Shown: piece after piece, positions 59,949 to 64,000 of the stretch
Position numbering within the stretch: the first letter of the stretch is position 1
How the letters are laid out: each line of letters opens with the position of its first letter
From: Gnetum montanum
Taxonomy: Eukaryota; Streptophyta; Gnetopsida; Gnetales; Gnetaceae
Assembly (NCBI GenBank): GCA_015680685.1
Contig: MNCI01035621.1
Location: 604,135 to 668,134, forward strand
Reading direction: 5' to 3'
DNA length: 64,000 bases
Translations under genes and position numbers: made by a program
Notes under the pieces: generated by a model
What the model saw: the letters and a program-made list of their open reading frames with translations, nothing else
What the model was told of the DNA's origin: nothing
Database searches by the model: none

Positions 59949-62210
59949 TGTTGTTTTTTAGACATAACTATAGGCACTTAGAGGGATGCTGAATCAAGAA
60001 CTTGTAAAAAATTAAATCAACTAGAGACTATTAGAAGATGAAATAAAAGAGATCAAATTAGCTTTGTACAAAAAGAGAGAGTACTAATGCAGAAATGAGA
60101 AAACAAATACCAAGCGTTTAAGGTGCTTTAGCTACTAGATTTATCAACCTACATCCACTGTAGAACTCTTTCTAGATCCTAAGGGGCAAAGTAATTTCCT
60201 TAATCAAAAGAAATTTACAAGGCTTCTTTACAATTCTAAATTTAGCATAACCTAACCTCAAAATCATAGAAGAAATAGCTTTCACAGTATAATGGAAGAG
60301 AAAATACTCTAACCTTGTCATACATAGAGACTCAAGAGTTTTCTTGTTCCATAGAAATGAAGAACAAAGCATTTACAAAACATAAAGCATGAAGAGAGAG
60401 AATGAGAGAAATAGAGGAGAAGAGAAAATTTGAGTTTTAAGCACAAGGAAAAAACTAGAAAAAAAAACTAAGCTCAATAGATCCAGTTTATAGCCATCAT
60501 TCTCTCTAGTCATATTTAGAGCTATTCATTTAGCCATTGCTACTTTGCTAAGGAAACACACAAGGAAATTTTTTGTAGCCATTACAACCTGTTGCTAAGG
60601 ATTAGTTGAAGAAGAAGCTCTCATATCTATTTGAGTATGTTTTAGGTAACCATTAAAGCTGAGAAGAGGAGAAAGAAATCAATCTTTTCTTCTTGGCACA
60701 AATGACTCTTCCCATGAAGGAGATGCAATTCTAAAGTATCAGCTCTTGTAGTTTTAGCTACTTTCCCTATAATAGTAATGGAATTTAGCTTGGACTTTTA
60801 TTAGGGATCCTTTTAATTTTGTATACATGGCTTATTTCTTTATAAAGTAGCTTTATATAGACTTTGGCTCTACTAAAATAAATAGCTTTTTCATATAAGC
60901 ATCTTTTTTATCTTCGTAGATATGGTATAGGCTTTTCTAGTATAGCTAGTTTAAGGTTCCTTTATTTTATAGGCTTTGATCATGAACTAAAGTGATATAG
61001 TAAATAAGGCTCTTTCAAGCCAATTATAATATGTGCTTCTTTTCTTTCTAATACTTCAAACCACCTTATTAGTGTAGAAAAATGCTTCTATTGTTTGGGC
61101 TAACATGGAAGAGCTAGACATTAGATGAGCTTTAATCATCTAGATGAAGCAAAATCATCTAGATGAAATGTTGCAATTTGAAATTGCCATCATGCTAGGA
61201 TTAATATAGAGTGATGAGATAAATAAAAATCTTTTTACACAACTCAAAAACTATCTTAACATGGCCCATTAAAGCTTATTTGTAAAACATTGATCAAGAG
61301 GCCTTTATGTGAGAAGCTAAAAACTAGAGGTTGCTAAGTTAGAAAGTATAGTTTGGCATACGTTTTTTTAATGTTTAACTCCTCAACCCCATAAATGTTA
61401 ACACAAAAGTAACATAAGAAAATCTAACAAGGTAGAGTAACATTTTACATCGAGCTTACGTGGAAGAGCTATATGAATGATTCTACAAGCTTGATTCTAT
61501 TTTCTTGGGCTAGATTTAAATCCAATATGTGCATGTGATTTTGTCTATAATTTAGCTTGGTCCTAAAACTATTTTAATACAAACACTAAGCTTATCAAAA
61601 AAGGAATGGCATTTGATGCTATTATTGTAGAATGGAGCTTATTATATTTAATAAGAGCTTTTCATGCTTACTTAGCAAGGTTAATCTAAAGTAGACAAAG
61701 TGATCTAGATTGGAATACATTAGTTTCTAAATGCCAATGTGGTAGAGTAGAAAAAAAAGTGCTTGAGTTAAATTAGAAACAACTTATTAAGATGATATGG
61801 CAAATGAGAATCCATCATCTATATGTGGAAAACTCATCTAGATGAAAATAACCGCTAATTTTGAGAGCTAACTCAAAAAAACTTTAACACTTTAAATACA
61901 TGAGCCTTTTCTTCTTTTAGTTGCTCTTGGATAAATACACAACAAAGCTTATCTAGATCTAGAAAAAATGATCTAGATGAGAAAAACTAAGCTTCTAAAT
62001 GTTGACAAGGTGTATACACTTAAACACAAAAGCTAAATATTGTGATATAAATGATGAAGCTTACCTAAAGCTAAATAGCTCATCTTGATGAAAATACAGC
62101 TTCATATAAATGCTAACATGGCACTTCAAAGCTATAAAAAATAGAATATTAATTCCATGTAACAAAAGAACTTAACCAAGCTTAAAACACACAGCTTAAA
62201 TTATGCAATA
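59949..62210 (-). repeat. E4 5' LTR
   Basis: It starts TGTTGTTTTTTAGACATAAC and ends TATGCAATA. It aligns throughout with 10410-12697. The minus-strand TATAAACTGG at 60485-60493 marks a likely promoter. Repeated TCATCTAGATGAA segments (near 61137-61165, 61830-61850, 61970) are short inverted repeats also present in the other LTR. Confidence 0.88.
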
Positions 62211-62879
62211 TTAATATTATTTGGCTTTGTTCATCTCTTTCTTCTTAGCTCCATCCAAATTAACTTCTATACCATTGTTGATTGTAGGCACAAAATCATA
62301 AAATGTCTTTGTAGTATATCATGTATGTTTTGAAAATGAAGGCTATAATGGTGCTACATTTGCATGGTAGCCATCTCCTACTCTTCCTACATGGTAACCA
62401 TCACCTTTATCTATGCTTAAAATTTGGGTTGTGATACTACGAGTTCTCATCATGTGCCACCATCCTCTCAATTTGTTCTTTGTAAGAAAAAAAAAACATG
62501 AAGTAAAATTGTAAGAGAGGTAGTAGGGTTGGTGGTGGTCTACTACCTCCCCCATGGTTTGGGGGCCATGGGGGCACAAGGGGTCTTCTACTCCTTGTGT
62601 CTTCAAAACCACAATAACATGGTAGTTCCATGCATTAGTAAGAGGAGGCTACAACCTACCTCATTACCCCACTCAATAGGACCTTGCCTGGCAGGGTTGC
62701 ATACTTCATCTCTATGTTGGGGTTTTTTTACTAGGTGTGTCATGGGATGTGCTATGAGATGTTTTATGTGCTCCTTGGAGCGCAACACCAACTACCAGCA
62801 TGCGGTGATGAATCTAGAGGGTTCAACAGGTAGTCCCCATGGTGTCCATGTGAGTGGAGCAAGGGATCACTATCTAACT
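62211..62879. other. Unassigned stretch, possibly LTR of E5
   Basis: It has G/C-rich runs around 62530-62600 (CCCCCATGGTTTGGGGGCCA). A 118-residue plus-strand frame at 62529-62885 has no family motif. Because a primer site follows at 63076, this may belong to the E5 LTR. I cannot place the LTR start. Confidence 0.35.
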
Positions 62880-63075
62880 TGTTAGTGTATTGTGAATATT
62901 GAATATGAAACAATGCTTAGGAGACATGATAACACTAACACATTTTTTGTTGGCATGTGTTTCATGATTCTTGATTGCTAAGGTGTATTCCTCTTGAGTT
63001 TTTTCCTAATTCAGAATCTGCATGGGAAACTCTTGGGGTGCTGAACAATGCATCCAAGGACAATGTTGTTACAAA

Positions 63076-63094
63076 TGGTATCAGAGCCTCATAG
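63076..63094 (+). promoter_or_regulatory. E5 primer-binding site (initiator tRNA-Met)
   Basis: TGGTATCAGAGCCTCATAG. The first twelve bases match the canonical plant initiator tRNA-Met primer site exactly. Confidence 0.92.
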
Positions 63095-63226
63095 TTTGAT
63101 TTTCCAGTAAAAATTTCTCAATAAAGGGCTGAGAGGGTTTATGGTTTGTGAGGTTTTCATTTTCAACTTCTTCTGGCCACTCTTCCTTTGAGGGTGGCCT
63201 TGTGCTGAAGCTCTCTCTTGAGAAAC

Positions 63227-64000
63227 ATGGAGCTTGGTGGATGTAGTGACATGGTTGATGATTAAGAAAACCCAGAAATTGAGGTTGAGACAGAACTTTG
63301 TCAAGATGAGACTAAGTTTCAAAAATTATGGGATCATGTCAAGGAAATTGATGAGGCCTTAGCCTACCTTGGTCCAAAAAATGTAGATACAATCCATCAC
63401 ATACTTAAAGATGTTGATTTGCCACAAGAAAAGATGAATATTTGCTCCAAGGATAGGGTGAAAATGGAAGAGGCTAAGGTTTCGATCTTGGAAGATCATC
63501 TAGATCACATGATCAACCTCTACAAGGATATATTCGGATCCTTGGAAGAGGCACAAACAAAAGCATCCTTGGTTGAGGACCTAATTGGTTGAGTGAAAGT
63601 TCTAGAGGAGGCCCTAGTGGGGGTAAATTAGGAACTATCTAATTTGAAAATTGAAAACACCATCCTGAAATCCTCCTTAGCAGGACACTTGGCAGATGAG
63701 GCAGTAGCGATGGCCCATATTAAAGCTAGAAAACTAAGTTCTTATAATGGCGAGAGAAATGATGTTAAAATTGATGCCTTCCTCCATGATGCAGAGATGT
63801 ACCTAAATATAGAGGGTGTTCCTACAACCCAAAAGGTCTTCACAACATCTTATTTTCTCATAGGAAGTGCTAAGCTATGGTGGCTTAGCCTCCTTCATGC
63901 CCAAGAAAAGGGCACTACTACAGAAAATATAGAGACATGGGACAAATATAAGACAACACTAATCAAACAGTTCCATCCTAGAAACTATGAATCGATAGCT
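63227..64000 (+). pseudogene. gag: E5 gag, N-terminal part, three nonsense mutations
   Basis: One frame runs from ATG 63227 to the window end with stops TAA near 63263, TGA near 63590 and TAG near 63629. All can come from CAA, CGA or CAG. The first about 170 residues are charged and probably coiled coil (KVSILEDHLDHMINLY, FGSLEEAQTKASLVEDL). The retrotransposon gag core follows: KLSSYNGERNDVKIDAFLHD, YFLIGSAKLWWLS, ETWDKYKTTLIKQFHPRNY, the pattern of chromovirus-type gypsy gags. The 3' part lies outside the window. Confidence 0.85.

Larger units (their letters stand above)
10410..62210 (-). mobile_element. E4: Ty1/copia LTR retrotransposon, split by E3
   Basis: The two LTRs (10410-12697 and 59949-62210) start TGTTG and end CAACA/CAATA. 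Once E3 is removed, the internal region is about 5.6 kb, giving an element of about 10 kb. Internal order on the minus strand is primer site, gag, integrase, reverse transcriptase and RNase H, which is copia order. The flanking five bases are TTCTA and TTAAT, so the target duplication is not convincing. It is the outermost and therefore oldest member of this nest. Confidence 0.88.
62880..64000 (+). mobile_element. E5: plus-strand Ty3/gypsy element, 5' end only
   Basis: An LTR ending in GTTGTTACA (63073) is followed two bases later by TGGTATCAGAGCCTCATAG and then a gag frame. The element continues past the window. A possible LTR start is TGTTAG at 62880, but the true start could be further left. 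It is the only element here on the plus strand. Confidence 0.75.

Noticed and set aside
62529-62885. 118-codon plus-strand frame before E5
   Set aside because: No motif, and its position next to a primer site fits an LTR better than a gene.

Overview
The window is nuclear DNA of a plant with a large, repeat-dominated genome. A gymnosperm or similarly large-genomed vascular plant would fit, but nothing here fixes the species. I find no host single-copy gene, rRNA, tRNA or CRISPR array. Nearly every base can be assigned to LTR retrotransposons nested inside one another, all broken by mutation. In-frame stops are mostly TAG, TAA or TGA at places where CAG, CAA or CGA is expected, so C-to-T decay of methylated DNA dominates.

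Layout. (1) 1-7052: 5' part of a minus-strand Ty3/gypsy element of the Tat lineage (E1), with gag-protease, a palindrome-rich leader, primer-binding site and 5' LTR. It interrupts the gag of an older minus-strand gypsy element (A, 7053-9063, 5' LTR at 8235-9063). (2) 9064-10409: unassigned AT-rich DNA. (3) 10410-62210: a minus-strand Ty1/copia element (E4, LTRs 10410-12697 and 59949-62210). It is split by a second Tat element (E3, 12915-54594, target duplication TAATC/TCATC). E3 is split by a third Tat element (E2, 19057-36206, perfect duplication ACTAT) and also carries a solo LTR of the A family (47316-48125, perfect duplication TTTCC). (4) 62211-64000: unassigned DNA, then the start of a plus-strand gypsy element (E5) with an initiator-Met primer site and the N-terminal part of gag.

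The most interesting content is in E2 and E3. Between protease and reverse transcriptase, each carries a homologous gene on the opposite (plus) strand. I reconstruct eight exons for it, with GT-AG introns and reading phase kept across nearly every junction (E2 26046-29960; E3 39883-44954). Exons 2-3 look like an FCP1/NLI-interacting-factor (HAD) phosphatase domain that has lost catalytic aspartates. Exon 4 encodes a long domain I cannot name firmly, and the last exon is acidic. The gene is a pseudogene in both copies, but its structure is shared by two diverged families, so it is element-borne and not a chance insertion.

A second signal is a family of short hairpin units. Each is AGTTT followed by a 4-5 bp stem around a loop of about 6 nt, with GTC/GAC or GGCC/GGCC stems and compensating changes at the stem base. 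The units occur in arrays beside the antisense gene, beside the pol end, and inside the E1 gag reading frame. The LTRs and leaders of several families also hold palindrome arrays and a conserved stem-loop next to the primer site, which suggests RNA or DNA structures used by these elements.
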